Shown piece by piece: positions 44,541 to 55,143 of a stretch of DNA of 64,000 nucleotides. Numbering within the stretch: the stretch's first letter is position 1; each line of letters opens with the position of its first letter. A model generated the notes under the pieces. That model had not been told where the DNA came from. It saw nothing but the letters and a program-made list of their open reading frames with translations, and did no database searches. Position numbers and translations under genes: made by a program. The DNA is from Tetraselmis striata (Eukaryota > Chlorophyta > Chlorodendrophyceae > Chlorodendrales > Chlorodendraceae): assembly GCA_006384855.1 (NCBI GenBank), contig VCJN01001897.1, positions 62,001-126,000 on the forward strand, written 5' to 3'.

Positions 44541-45227
44541 GTAGCCGCAGTACCTGTAGTCAGCAGATAGTCATCTGTGGCGGCGGGCGTTGTTTATATT
44601 CCGCCGCCGCGCCGGCGCGCGGAGAAAACAATGCCACAGGATGTAAGGAGGAATGCGACTAATTTGGATCAGACACGACTTGGACCGAAAATCCACTTAA
44701 CCTGCTATTTCTTTGGCCACGCAGATCGTCTAGGACAGCATGGGGCACTACGAGCGGAAAGTACAGCTCTTTGGCTGTCCGTAGAGCCCGGACCCGGATG
44801 ATGTGGTGCCCGGGAAGGGTCGGAGCCGGGGCAGCGAATGTAGGTCGGTCAATGCGATTTTTAAAATATGAAGCCGACAACGCTTCTCTAAGTCAACAGC
44901 CGAGCCACTCACAGCCCAATTGTCGCGCCGACTGGGCATAGACCTAGTCCAAGCTCGCAGGCAGCCCACGGGGGGCCAAGTCGCTGCTCTGAGGTGCCGG
45001 TTGGTGGCGGAGCTCGAGTGCTATCGCTGGTCGTCGGCACCGTACGCAGATCGGTTGATCCCGTCGCCCACAGTCGGTTTTTAAAACTCCGGACCAGCCG
45101 CAGCAGCAGGGGGGCATTTGGTAGCAGGATGCCAAGGCAATGCTGCCGGCTATCCAAACTAGTGACTGCACTTGGATTGGGGGGGTGGCAAGGGGGGGGG
45201 GGGGGGGGGGGGGGGCGCTTGGGATGC
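44541..45227. other. Gap with a long G run
   Basis: No supported gene. A G run occupies about 45192-45215. Confidence 0.4.
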
Positions 45228-45820
45228 TGAGAGCAGCTACAGGGCACCCGGGGGCGGGCAAGAGGGAGCAGGGCCAATGATTGTGGAAGAGCGGAGACCC
45301 GCTTGTCTGCCATCGTATTATATCTTGCACAATATCTCTTGCTGAACTCATATCTCACATCACTAGCTTAGCTATAGTGATCACCCCCCCCTCCCCCCGC
45401 ACCGCGTACGCACAAGCCTGGGTATACGCATCAACTGCCCGCCGGGATGAGAAACTGGTATTGGTAGTGTGTCTGTGGGGGGGAGGGGGGGGCGAAAGAG
45501 CTGCCAATTGCTGCCAAGCTGGTGCGTTACATTGGGGCAGGCGCTGGGCAGACAATTGGGGCTCGCTTCAGAGCATTGTCTAGTGCCTATGCGGCTGCGC
45601 CGCCTCCGCCGCATGCAGACTCTCCGTGCTCACCAGCACCGCCACCTCAGTCATGCGGCCCTGCATCCCGCAGCCCGCCGCCGCCAGCCAGATCAGAGGT
45701 ATCCAGAAGCCAGCGCTGGGGTTGTTGCGGCATGACCGCATAGTTTTCAGCGGCTGCCCTCCACAGCTTGTAATGCACCCCTTTCCGCCGATTCCGCTAT
45801 ATGTGCTGTCTCGGCTCCTC
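45228..45820 (-). repeat. Dispersed repeat, copy 2 (partner at 13.1-13.7 kb)
   Basis: Reverse complement of 13105-13692. The C/G runs differ in length between the copies while the flanking text is nearly identical. Confidence 0.75.
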
Positions 45821-46451
45821 ACCGCTGTCGCTGTTGTCCCCGCCCTCCGCTGACTCGCTGCCTGACTCACCCCCCGCATCACAGTCCTCCTCGTCAGCAC
45901 CGTGCTTGCGCTTTTTGACTCCGGCAGCAGCAGCCAATGAGCCCAAGGTGGACAAGAGGGGGGCAGTGGCAGCAGCCAACTCTGCAGCCAAGGCAGCAAG
46001 CGCTGCAGAGCAGTGGACTGCAAAGTGCGCGCAAGCTACCTCTGCTGTGAGCCTTGACCTCGAGCAGTCGCTCGCCAAGACTGCTGAGCAGGCCCAGGTG
46101 CAGTCCGAACTCTCCGCTCTGGAGGCTCAGGCCCAGAGGGCCGCGCCAACTGAGGGACAGGGCGGGGAGGTGGAGGACGACGAAGAGGAGATCTTCGACG
46201 AGGAAGATGAGGATGACGACGAGGCAGAATGCGTGTCCGACGACCCCTCTGTCGCCACCGAGCAGGCCAAGGACGCACTGGCAGCCTGCAGGCGGCACGC
46301 AGACGCAGCGAGGTTCAGCGCCGAGGCAGCACAGGCGTCGGCAGCCAGTGCCAACGAGCGTGCAGCTCAACGGGCCGAGTCCGCACCTGCATCGTCCCAG
46401 GCGCCACCAGTGACCCCGGCTGCTGACCCCGTAACTCTTCCCGCGCCCTGA
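45801..46451 (+). CDS. Uncertain Ala-rich, acidic coiled-coil ORF
   Basis: 216 codons without a stop. ANEPKVDKRGAVAAANSAAK, then heptad-like Ala/Glu/Gln text, an acidic run DDEEEIFDEEDEDDDEAE, then more Ala-rich helix. It could be an exon of a host gene. The opposite strand also has open frames, one of which (46078-45797) reads KKRKHGADEEDCDAGG and continues into the dispersed repeat with RQHIQRNRRKG. So the true strand is undecided. Confidence 0.3.
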   Translation: MCCLGSSPLSLLSPPSADSLPDSPPASQSSSSAPCLRFLTPAAAANEPKVDKRGAVAAANSAAKAASAAEQWTAKCAQATSAVSLDLEQSLAKTAEQAQVQSELSALEAQAQRAAPTEGQGGEVEDDEEEIFDEEDEDDDEAECVSDDPSVATEQAKDALAACRRHADAARFSAEAAQASAASANERAAQRAESAPASSQAPPVTPAADPVTLPAP

Positions 46452-46921
46452 CGTGGTTAGCGGCTTACGCTGGCCATATTCAGGGTCTTGGGGGTGCGCC
46501 GTAGCCAGCAGCGGGTGTGTGACGCCGCTTGGGCGGCGTAAGGGCAGAGGGTGGGTGAGCGTGTTGGCACATCGGGCGCTGCGCGCGGCTGATCCAAATT
46601 ATGAAAAAAAAACGATTTCGGCTTTTCTGACCACCCAAGCTGCCACCAGCTGCCCTGCTGCCTACAGTTGGAATCAGCGCAAATCCACCTAGGGCAGCCT
46701 AGCCCTAGAGCTAAACTTGGCCCCTGAAGTGATCCGGACAGAAACGGTTAAAACCTGTGCCCAAACGAGCCAGAATGCCAGGTTTTCGGTCCAAACTGCG
46801 CCATTGCTCCTTACAGGTACGGCGGTAATATATCCGGGATTTCGTATTATTGGAAGAAAAATAGTGTACGAGTACGAGTAAGAGTATGAGAACGACCCGA
46901 CGACTCGCGTATATTAGGCCC
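46452..46921. other. Gap, no gene seen
   Basis: No supported feature up to the TIR element. Confidence 0.4.
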
Positions 46922-47040
46922 GTTTCATACCACGGTCCGCGTGCCGCCCTAGCCGCGTGCCGCCCTAGTACTCGTACCGGAGCGCGCCACGTCGACCGGG
47001 CCGCGGGGGCCATTATGAAAATTCGCGCACGCCCCCAACA

Positions 47041-47105
47041 GCAAGGCGGCACGCGTGTACGGGGCATTTTTTTTAAAAATGCCCCGTACACGCGTGCCGC
47101 CTTGC
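47041..47105. repeat. Perfect 31-bp hairpin
   Basis: Arms 47041-47071 and 47075-47105 are exact reverse complements separated by TTT. The arm includes GGCACGCGTGTACGGGG, related in wording to the element's TIRs (GGCACGCG). Confidence 0.95.
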
Positions 47106-47130
47106 TACCCAGAATTTTGAGAGCGTTTAT

Positions 47131-47631
47131 ATGTTCCGGGGTGAGGTATATCATTTACCGCTGCCGGAGCGGGCAATTGCTCTCAACCCGCACTTGCTCG
47201 CTCCACCCTCATGGTGTTCCCGTTCACCGTTTGCAAAGGACGGCGGGGAGGCAACCAACCGTCCTCCCAACATGCCTACGCCGCATTCAGACCGGGCCGC
47301 TGCCGGAGATGTGAGGCGGTCACCCGCCATCCCGCGCGCTCGGGCATCTGGCGCAGCTGATCGCTCCCCAGTAGACCGTCTGGACGCCCGCTTAGGGCTC
47401 AGCCCAGACAGCCGTATGCAGCGTATCGAGGAGGCAGACCATGAATTGGAGTGGGAGTCTGGAGGGCGCGATGGCGAGGGAGGTTCCGACGAGGACGAAG
47501 TCCAACACAACGATGGGCTGCGCGACTGCTGCGTCACGGGGTGCAAAGTCGTGACGCTTATCGACTACACCCGGTCGCAGCACCGCTGTCGCGAGTGCCA
47601 GGGGCACTTTCACGCCCTCCTCGTCATCTGA
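47131..47631 (+). CDS. ORF inside the TIR element, zinc-finger-like C-terminus
   Basis: A frame of 166 codons; the first ATG at 47131 is plausible. The middle is acidic (RIEEADHELEWESGGRDGE). The end has DCCVTGCKVVTLIDY then HRCRECQGHFHALL, a C-x3-C, H-x-C-x2-C, H-x-H cluster like fingers found in some eukaryotic transposases. The frame stops just after this, so it may be the first exon or a truncated relic. Confidence 0.4.
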   Translation: MFRGEVYHLPLPERAIALNPHLLAPPSWCSRSPFAKDGGEATNRPPNMPTPHSDRAAAGDVRRSPAIPRARASGAADRSPVDRLDARLGLSPDSRMQRIEEADHELEWESGGRDGEGGSDEDEVQHNDGLRDCCVTGCKVVTLIDYTRSQHRCRECQGHFHALLVI

Positions 47632-47935
47632 GTCGCACTCGCCGTCGGAGTCCGACTACGGGTACGCGGTAGATTACAGTAGTGCTAAACCGGGCGCCTC
47701 GGGGTGGGGGTGAAGACGGGGAGGACGCATTCTGGCGGGGGGTGGAGAGGCGGGCTGCGGGCACGGGGGACATATGCAGCGCGTTTCCGCCGCTGCGCGT
47801 ATGTATGAAATGCTGTTTTTTGCGGCGGCACGCGTGCGCTTATTCGCCCAATGCCACCGGCTACGTGGCAGCACGATATCGCGTATCGTTAGGGCGGCAC
47901 GCGGCTAGGGCGGCACGCGAACCGTGGTATGAAAC

Positions 47936-48235
47936 AAACCTTATTTTATAGTAAATACAGCTCGCATCAGCAGCAGCAGTATGTAGGCCGTGGCGCGCGC
48001 GGCGATAATAAGATGAGGACTACGATGCCGACGACCACGGCCCGCCTGGCCGGGTCTGCTGCGCTGCCGCTATCAGTACTTGCGCTTCCGCGCACTACAC
48101 GCAGCGCATGTAGAAATCCCTTCTCGTGGGCGGGCCAGCAGGTTCCGCCAGATCCCCGAGCACCTTTCACGTGCAAGCGCGAGCTTCGCAGATTGAGATA
48201 CCCAAGCGTGGCAGGGGCAGGTGGCCTTATCTCTC
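47936..48235. other. Gap upstream of the WEE1-like gene
   Basis: No gene. Probable promoter and 5' UTR of the kinase gene; no TATA box recognised. Confidence 0.4.
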
Positions 48236-51200
48236 ATGCCCGAGTTTGATTCCAGCAGCATGGATAGCGGCGCACCGTTGGCCCTGACACGGCTGGGCAA
48301 AGGTGGACAAGCCAAGATCCGGACTCCCAAGAGCGTCATTTCCTGGTCCGAGGCCTCCCCCGGCACCTCCCCCGCACTTACCCCAGGAGAACTGAGCTTC
48401 AGCACGCCGCTTGGATACAGCCCGGATCGAGCGCACGCGAACGCTCCTGATTTTCGGGTGAGCCCCTCCCCGCCTGCGCCATGCCCTGCTCGAGCTGCGA
48501 CCCAGCTCCGCTGCGGCTTGCTCCCCCCATTCGGCCCCGCAGACGACCGGTCGCCGAACCACTCTACGGTCCCAGTAGTACACTTAGTACTGGGAGTCCT
48601 GGTACCGACCAAATTCCAGCTCCAAGCGGCGCGTCAGCATTATTGCTTAGAATATTATGTTGATTCGGATGGTGCGGTTCTGTAGTACCTGTAGTTCAGT
48701 ACTGTACTGGTACATACACATCATCATGGACGCGCGCGGCCCGCGTGGCGCGGCGGGAAACTGACAAAGTACACCCGTACACCACTGTATATTGCTTGAT
48801 ATTCCTTCTGGATTTCTGTGAAGATTTCTTGAATGTTGCGTCTATAGATCGTTCATGTAATCACGTATATTGCTTGATACTACCTTCTACCCGTACCGCC
48901 GCTGTCAGCCCACCTGCGCGCGCGATCATGACGCAAACGGGTACAGCGCCCGGCGGGAAACGGCGCGCCCGCTCATTCAGTACTTCAAGCCAGTATATCG
49001 TTTTCCGCCGCGCGGCCGCGCTCTCGCGGACGAGCACTGAAAATCAAAATTTGAATATTGCTCGCGTACCCTGTCCCGTACACACGAGTATCATCCCTGA
49101 TTCACTGCCAAGAACGTCCAGCAGTGATGCTCAACACCCCCCCCCCCCCCCCCCCCCCCCCCCATCGCGCGCGGGCATGGGTTTTATAGTATATAGATGC
49201 TATGCTTGGTGTGTGTTTCTAGCACATAAGTGCAAAGCGGGGCTGATGGAATTCATTCACAGACTGGGTTTGCCCACTGCCTTGGTTATGTATGCCACCT
49301 TTCAAAACACCTGAGTACGTCGGCAGCAGTTATACTGGTGGTCTGGGTGGACAGGGGTGCGCTGCGCTGATTGTTGGGGGAAAAACTTTCCCCAGGATGT
49401 CACACACCGGCCATGCACCATATGCCATGCTGGATAAATTGTTCCTGGGCGTTGTGTCAGCGTTGTTGTACAGCATCCCACCCAGCAACAGGTGTGAGAT
49501 GGGACGCGCACGCTGGGGCAAGTCGCTGTCGTGCTGCGCGGGGGATGAATGATGTGAGCACCCTTTGACTGAGCGTATTGATTCCTTCTGACCAATTCCA
49601 GTTTGACTCCAGCGAGAACCCTGCTGGGGGTTCAGGACCCGCAACGCCAACGCTGAACACAAGCGAGTCCCCAAGCACTGCGCACCTTTTCGACAACGCC
49701 AATGGGAGGTCGTCTGTTCCCCACATGCTGTCGCCGCACGCAGCGACGGAAACAGACTCCCAATTTGCACTGCCGGGGGTTTCTCGGTTTCTTGATCTCC
49801 ACCAGAAAACACCCACGCCGGCTGGCGGTGTTCAGACAGCAGCCGCTGGCAGCCCAGGGGCAGGACTTGGTGCATGCAAGGCGCAGCGTGGCACGGGTCC
49901 AGTGTCAAGTTGCCTGGATGAGAAAGATCTGGCGCGCTCTCTGAGTGGCGTGTCCTTAAAGGCATGCCAAAGCAATGGACAGGCGGGCATCTCTCAGCCA
50001 CAGAGCACGCCACGCAGCTCGTCAGACAAGTACCCCTGGACTACGCTGTCCCCGTTTGCCGTTTCTGGAGGCCTTTCCTGGGGACTGTCGCCTCAGAGAA
50101 GCTCCTCAGTGGATCTAGGCCAGGTGTCACCCGATGACGGCCGCAGTGGCGGGGCTGCAAGTACTCCCGTGGAGGACCAGCAACGCGGCGACCCACAGGT
50201 GCCGCTCAGCGTGTCTCCACTCACTGCCACCTTCCTCCGCAACACCAGCAGATGTGCGGCTGAGGATGCTGAGGCCATGGAGACCGGAGTGGACTGCCCG
50301 CCGCTGTTGCCATCGTCGAGCGTGGACAAATGCTTGACCTGGCCACGACAGGCGCTGGATGGGGTGGAGCACCTTGGGCGACATTTCTCGTTTGATGACC
50401 AGGACGAGCTCCCGCCATCTGCTGATGTGTTTGAAGAGGAACCCGATGCGGGTTACGGCTTTGGGCGACCTCCAGCTGGGCCACCGCGTGGGAAGAAGAA
50501 ACCAGGCATAGAACTACCTCCACAGCAGGACGCTCCAGCAAACTTCCGCATGTTCAACCGAGCGCAGTCCTTTTCGCAAGATGATTCTCCCGACATTTCC
50601 GCGCCATCGTTCAGGGCGTCGTCAATGCGCAGGCATAATGCTGGTATCGAGTCCATTGCAGAGGAGCAACCTAAGCGTGTTCCACCAACCCCCAAGAGCC
50701 CAGATCCATCTTTGATCAACGCGTCTGGGGCGTGCAACTGCCCTGCTACACCCAACCGCCGTCCCAAGCTGAAGGCTTACCGACTACACAGCTTTGATGG
50801 TGGCGCTGGAGCGTCCTCCCAGACGCCCCTGCGCCCCATGATGATCCGGCGAAATTCATTGACGGACAGCAAGGTATCCCCCCCCCTCCCAGGGCCCATC
50901 TTTTCAAGCAGAGCCTGTTCTTACCTGACATCTTCCCTCGCTAGCATAAGACATAATGGACGAGCGATGCACAAACACTTTTCTTTGCTTTGGGTGCCGC
51001 CCCGCGCTGCCTGATCCCAGGTGCTGGTGGAGACAAAACAGCTGGCACGGACTGAGAGTGTGATAAACCCAGAGCACTTCAAGTTTTGGGTGCGCTCACC
51101 CTCTCTTCTGCAGCATTCACTTGCCTGGCTGGGGCTCGTCGCCAGTGAGGTGCGCAATTGTCACTTCACGTTACGAATGCATTTGGTGCAGGATCACTTT

Positions 51201-52685
51201 GAGTACTTGCGGGACATTGGCTCGACAAAAACGAGCGAGGTCTATGCTGCCAGGCATCATGGTGACAAGCGGGAGTACGCAATTAAGAAGAAACGGGAAA
51301 AATTCAGCAATGCCAATGACAGAGAAAGGTTTGCCATGCGTCCTCCCCACCTGCGGTATTTGCCTAATTTGGCTATCAACCCTGGCTCATTTGGTCCCTT
51401 GAATGAATTTGATTTGGGTGGTGGTTTTCACGCTGCCAGATGTCTCCATGAAATCAAGGCGGTCATCGAGCTGCCGAAACACAGGAACGTGGTGGGCCTC
51501 TATCGCGCATGGCAGCAGGATGGATACTTCTTTATCCAGATGGATCTTTGTTCGGGTGGTAGCCTGTCGGCTCTGCTGAGGGATGCCACAGATCGCCAGG
51601 AGCAGCTGGACGACGAGTTGCTGTGGCGCATCATGTCGGACATCAGTGGCGGCCTTGACTTCTTGCATGGAAACAGCGTGGCTCACCTGGACATCAAGCC
51701 TGACAACGTGTACCGGTGCGTACCAAGCCTCATGCTGAGAAGTTTCTAGCTATCTTCTGCGATGAGCGACTGATACAATGCCAATTGCCGGGTGCAGGGA
51801 TTCCTTGGGGAACTTTTGCGTGGGCGACTTTGGCATGGCTGTCATTCGCAACGAGTGGGCTGCTGAGGATGGCGATGGTGACTATGTCGCGCCTGAGATG
51901 CTCGACAATCACCAGACCCCAGGCGCCCCAGCGGACATCTACAGCCTTGGTGTGACCATGTATGAATGTGCTACCCTGAAGAAGCTGCCGAGGTCGGGCG
52001 AGGGCAGGCTTGCAAAGAACGTCTTTGTTCCTGGCAGGTGATGTCCTGCCTTGCTTCGGGCCCGGACTGTGCATTGAACTGACACGCCACGCCCATGATA
52101 AGGCTCTTCCCTGACTCTGGCTCTGCACGTCTCTGCTCTGTATTCTCGACACGCTGAGTCCTACATTCTGCTCTCGTCGACAGGCCTTCAGAAATGCAGG
52201 AGCTGATCCGCATGATGATGGCCCAGAGACCAGAAGATCGCCCCCCAGCTGCAGATGTTCTGGATGCCAGCCGCCGCATGTGCTTCGACGCTTGTGCGCT
52301 CCCAATGCCAGAGTTCTCGCGGTCGCCGGCCCTCCCAATCAAGCGCTCCAGCAGCACAAACATTGAGGAGCTGCAAGGAACATTTGCTACTGTGTCACCA
52401 ATAAAAGCTGGGGCTGTGGGGAACACATCACGCAGGAAGTCGCGATCCGAGGACGGCTACACCTCACCGGTAGCGATGGATAGGCGGCAATACAACCTGC
52501 TGTCACCAACGCTTTGCGACTCGCCCGACCTGGATGTGGGCGTCCGGGACAGTGCACCCACACCGATTCGAATATTCAACGTCAGCAGCAGCATCGATTC
52601 TCCAGGCCTGCAGGAGTTTGATGAGTGCGCTCTGGAGATCAGCCGCGACAGCTGTGAAAAGCTGGACGAGGACGAAGATATGTGA
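48236..52685 (+). CDS. WEE1: WEE1-like protein kinase
   Basis: A kinase that would phosphorylate CDK to hold cells before mitosis. Proposed exons: 48236-48457, 49602-50873, 51021-51328, 51440-51715, 51798-52037, 52184-52685. All joins keep phase, about 939 residues; 51090-51191 could be another intron (GT-AG, 102 bp, open), giving about 905. The first 500 residues are Ser/Pro-rich with many SP/TP sites (TPKSVISWSEASPG, PPTPKSPDPS), like WEE1 regulatory tails. Kinase domain from about residue 556: YLRDIGSTKTSEVYAARH, YAIKKKREKF, LHEIKAVIELPKHRNVVGLY, VAHLDIKPDNVY, VGDFGMAVI, YVAPEML, ADIYSLGVTMYE, LIRMMMAQRPEDRPPA. LDIKPDN, the short insert and the ADI-SLG text are WEE1-like. Oddities: the Gly loop is weak (GSTKTSE), and intron 1 is 1144 bp with a C run. 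MYT1 is the main alternative. Confidence 0.82.
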
Positions 52686-54649
52686 ATCTGGGTGGAACTG
52701 CACCACAAGCGCACAGCCTGATTGCCTCATCATGCGCTGGTGCTAGGTGTTGGATATTGACATGTGAGGGGCCAGCGCTCGGCGTGTTTCTTCCACGCAG
52801 TAATCTTCGTAGCACGATCTGAAGTAGAGCTATTTTGTCTGGAGACGCTGCTGTATGCGCTGTCATCCAGGCATCATCCACATTCCCGTGGCTCAGGTGG
52901 TTTGAAATAATAAAGGTATATATCCACTGGCCATAGCCTGCTGTTGCAGGAGGATTTTTAGCCTATTGGGAGGACTCAGTTGACTGTGTTGGATGCGCCA
53001 CCCATTGCCAAATTCTGGCATGTAAACCATTCTCAACATGTCTTATGCATCCACATATTGTGCCCTCCATATTTATTCAGTGTAGTCCATTTATGCAGAT
53101 ATGCGTACATGGAGTCGTCCCAGGATGAGTAGCACCGCCGATGGGCGGGCATAGAGACGATTGACGGGAGTAACATATACATTTCAGCTCCATTCCACCT
53201 GGTGGCCATCATAATGAAGCATTTAGTGTGAGAAGCTACTATACTTGATGGGACGGCCTGTTGCACACAGCAGTAAATGCAGCAAATGGGTACTTACTGC
53301 CTAAGTAATAACAATGTGCTGCCACCATGGCAAAATGATTGGCGGCAGATAATGGTGGTACACGCATGGTGCCCTGCTCCCATGCCGAAATAAATTTGAA
53401 ATCAATTAAAGAATATATCCGGATCTATAAAGATCAATGATATTGCCAGTGGGCCCCCCCAAAAATGATCAATTATTATTTAATTCACATCCATATTACA
53501 AAATACAATAACCTAGTGAAAGGCTCCCCGGTATAATCAGGGTAATCAGGATGATCATGGAAATCAGGATAATTAGGGGTATAATCAGGTGTATTTTACC
53601 CCTGGTAAAATTGCCGGAAGTAATCCTTACATTCAATTGGGAAGAAAAATAGCATGAATTATTTTGCAGAAACTAGTTAGAATTCCGTGCAGTATCCGTG
53701 GTATATTCCTAATCTAAAAGTAAAAATGTTGTGTCCATCGGGGTGTGTCCATGCATCCGTCTGATGTACGCTTGATCGCCCGGAGATGCGAAACATTACG
53801 GAAATGCAGCTACATTACGGAATGCACACGACTGACGGCCCGCTCATCATGGATATATGCAATCAGTCTGGTAATACATATTCGTATTAGAGGTTATATT
53901 CTAAACTAGCTAGTGATGTATGTGGTTTCTTCATTGTTGGTCCAAAGGAGTGTATATGGCTCCTACATGGCCTTCATTGTTGGCCCAACAATAGTAAACT
54001 ATTACGGTTGAATAGTCTTCGCCTTGACGCCATCACCAACCGTCCGTCCTCCGTCCGTACTCCGTCCGTCCGTCCTCCGCCATACGCGCTTCGTGTATGA
54101 ACCGTCATACGTTCGGTGTTCGCTCGTTTGATTTCACGGTACTGGTACGTGTACGCCCAGTTTCTGAATGGATGCGCGTGTATTCTAGCCCAGGCACGTC
54201 ATATATTCGTCTAAAACACCAAAATAACGCGGTACCGCAGCGCGTTTTTTCTGCTGAATCAGCAAGCGAGACTATTCAGCGACTACTAGCGACTATTCCT
54301 TACTTGTACGGTAGTTCAAGTATATCTTGTAAAATGATGCTGTAAAAAGGGGTCGCCGCGGTGCGGGGGCAGTCCGCCGACCCGGGGCCCGGCGTCCGTC
54401 GACGGACGGGCGACGGTCGAACGACGGCGTCCGGCGTCCGGTGCCGGTATAGGCGGCGGGCGCGGCGATTCGAGGCGTGCCCGCCCCGTAGACCTGACGA
54501 CCGGCCCGACCTGCGCGGCCTCGTGCGGGATGCGGGCCGCCTGTAGGCGGCTTGTATTGTATTGTTGATCTTGTAGTGCTGCTTTTGGGGGGGGGGGGGG
54601 GGGGGGGGGGGTAATATACAACTTTTAGCGGTGGGTTGGTTACTGGCCT
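52686..54649. other. AT-rich gap with a small repeat
   Basis: No gene in almost 2 kb. It holds a TAATCAGG repeat around 53535-53592, a CCGTCCGTCCT minisatellite at about 54042-54080, a GC-rich patch at 54350-54545 and a G run at 54587-54611. Confidence 0.45.
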
Positions 54650-55131
54650 TGTCGGAGGGGATTGTCGAAGTGATGGCTGAGTGGCACTGTCACTGATGGC
54701 GGGAGAGTCGGCGAGAGTCGGCGTGCACGCGTCGAATCACGTCGAGTGCCAGCAAGCAAGGTGCGAGCTGGAAAGGCAAAAGAGCTGCTATGAGCCGTGG
54801 GCGATGGACGATAGGTAGTCGCTGTCGCCGTGGTGATGGCTGAGTGGCACTGTCACGAGAGAGAAAAGGTGAGTCGGAATATTTCTGGAAAGCAGTTGAC
54901 TGAATTACAAGGAGCCGAGGCTGGCAATTTATACCAGCCGACTAGGTGTCACTTAGAACGGACACCTCTCCGTCTAAGAAGGCCAACTGGCAAAGATGCC
55001 TAGGTGCCATGCTTTGGTGCCGTACTGCTGCCATAAGGTCCAAATTAGGCACAAGTACGGCAGCCAGAGAAATGCGGATTTCACAGAGAGAAAAAGAGGA
55101 TTCAGGGTACCGGGGTACCCTGGGTCCAACA
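54650..55131 (-). repeat. 3' LTR of the copia element
   Basis: 482 bp. Internally it repeats GATGGCTGAGTGGCACTGTCAC (two copies, in the first and second hundred bases). Confidence 0.93.
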
Positions 55132-55143
55132 CCCCTCCTCATT
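55132..55143 (-). other. Polypurine tract of the copia element
   Basis: Reads AATGAGGAGGGG on the minus strand, directly against the 3' LTR. Confidence 0.75.

Larger units (their letters stand above)
46922..47935. mobile_element. DNA-transposon-like element with 47-bp TIRs
   Basis: Terminal inverted repeats at 46922-46968 and 47889-47935 match at 45 of 47 positions (outer edge GTTTCATACCACGG). Within each, a GCGTGCCGCCCTAG unit is doubled. No target duplication is obvious. The 1014-bp interior holds a perfect hairpin and one ORF with a finger-like end but no recognisable transposase, so it is probably non-autonomous. Confidence 0.7.

Noticed and set aside
48745..49314. 189-codon plus-strand ORF before the second WEE1 exon
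   Set aside because: It lies in the long intron 1, crosses a C run and shows no domain.
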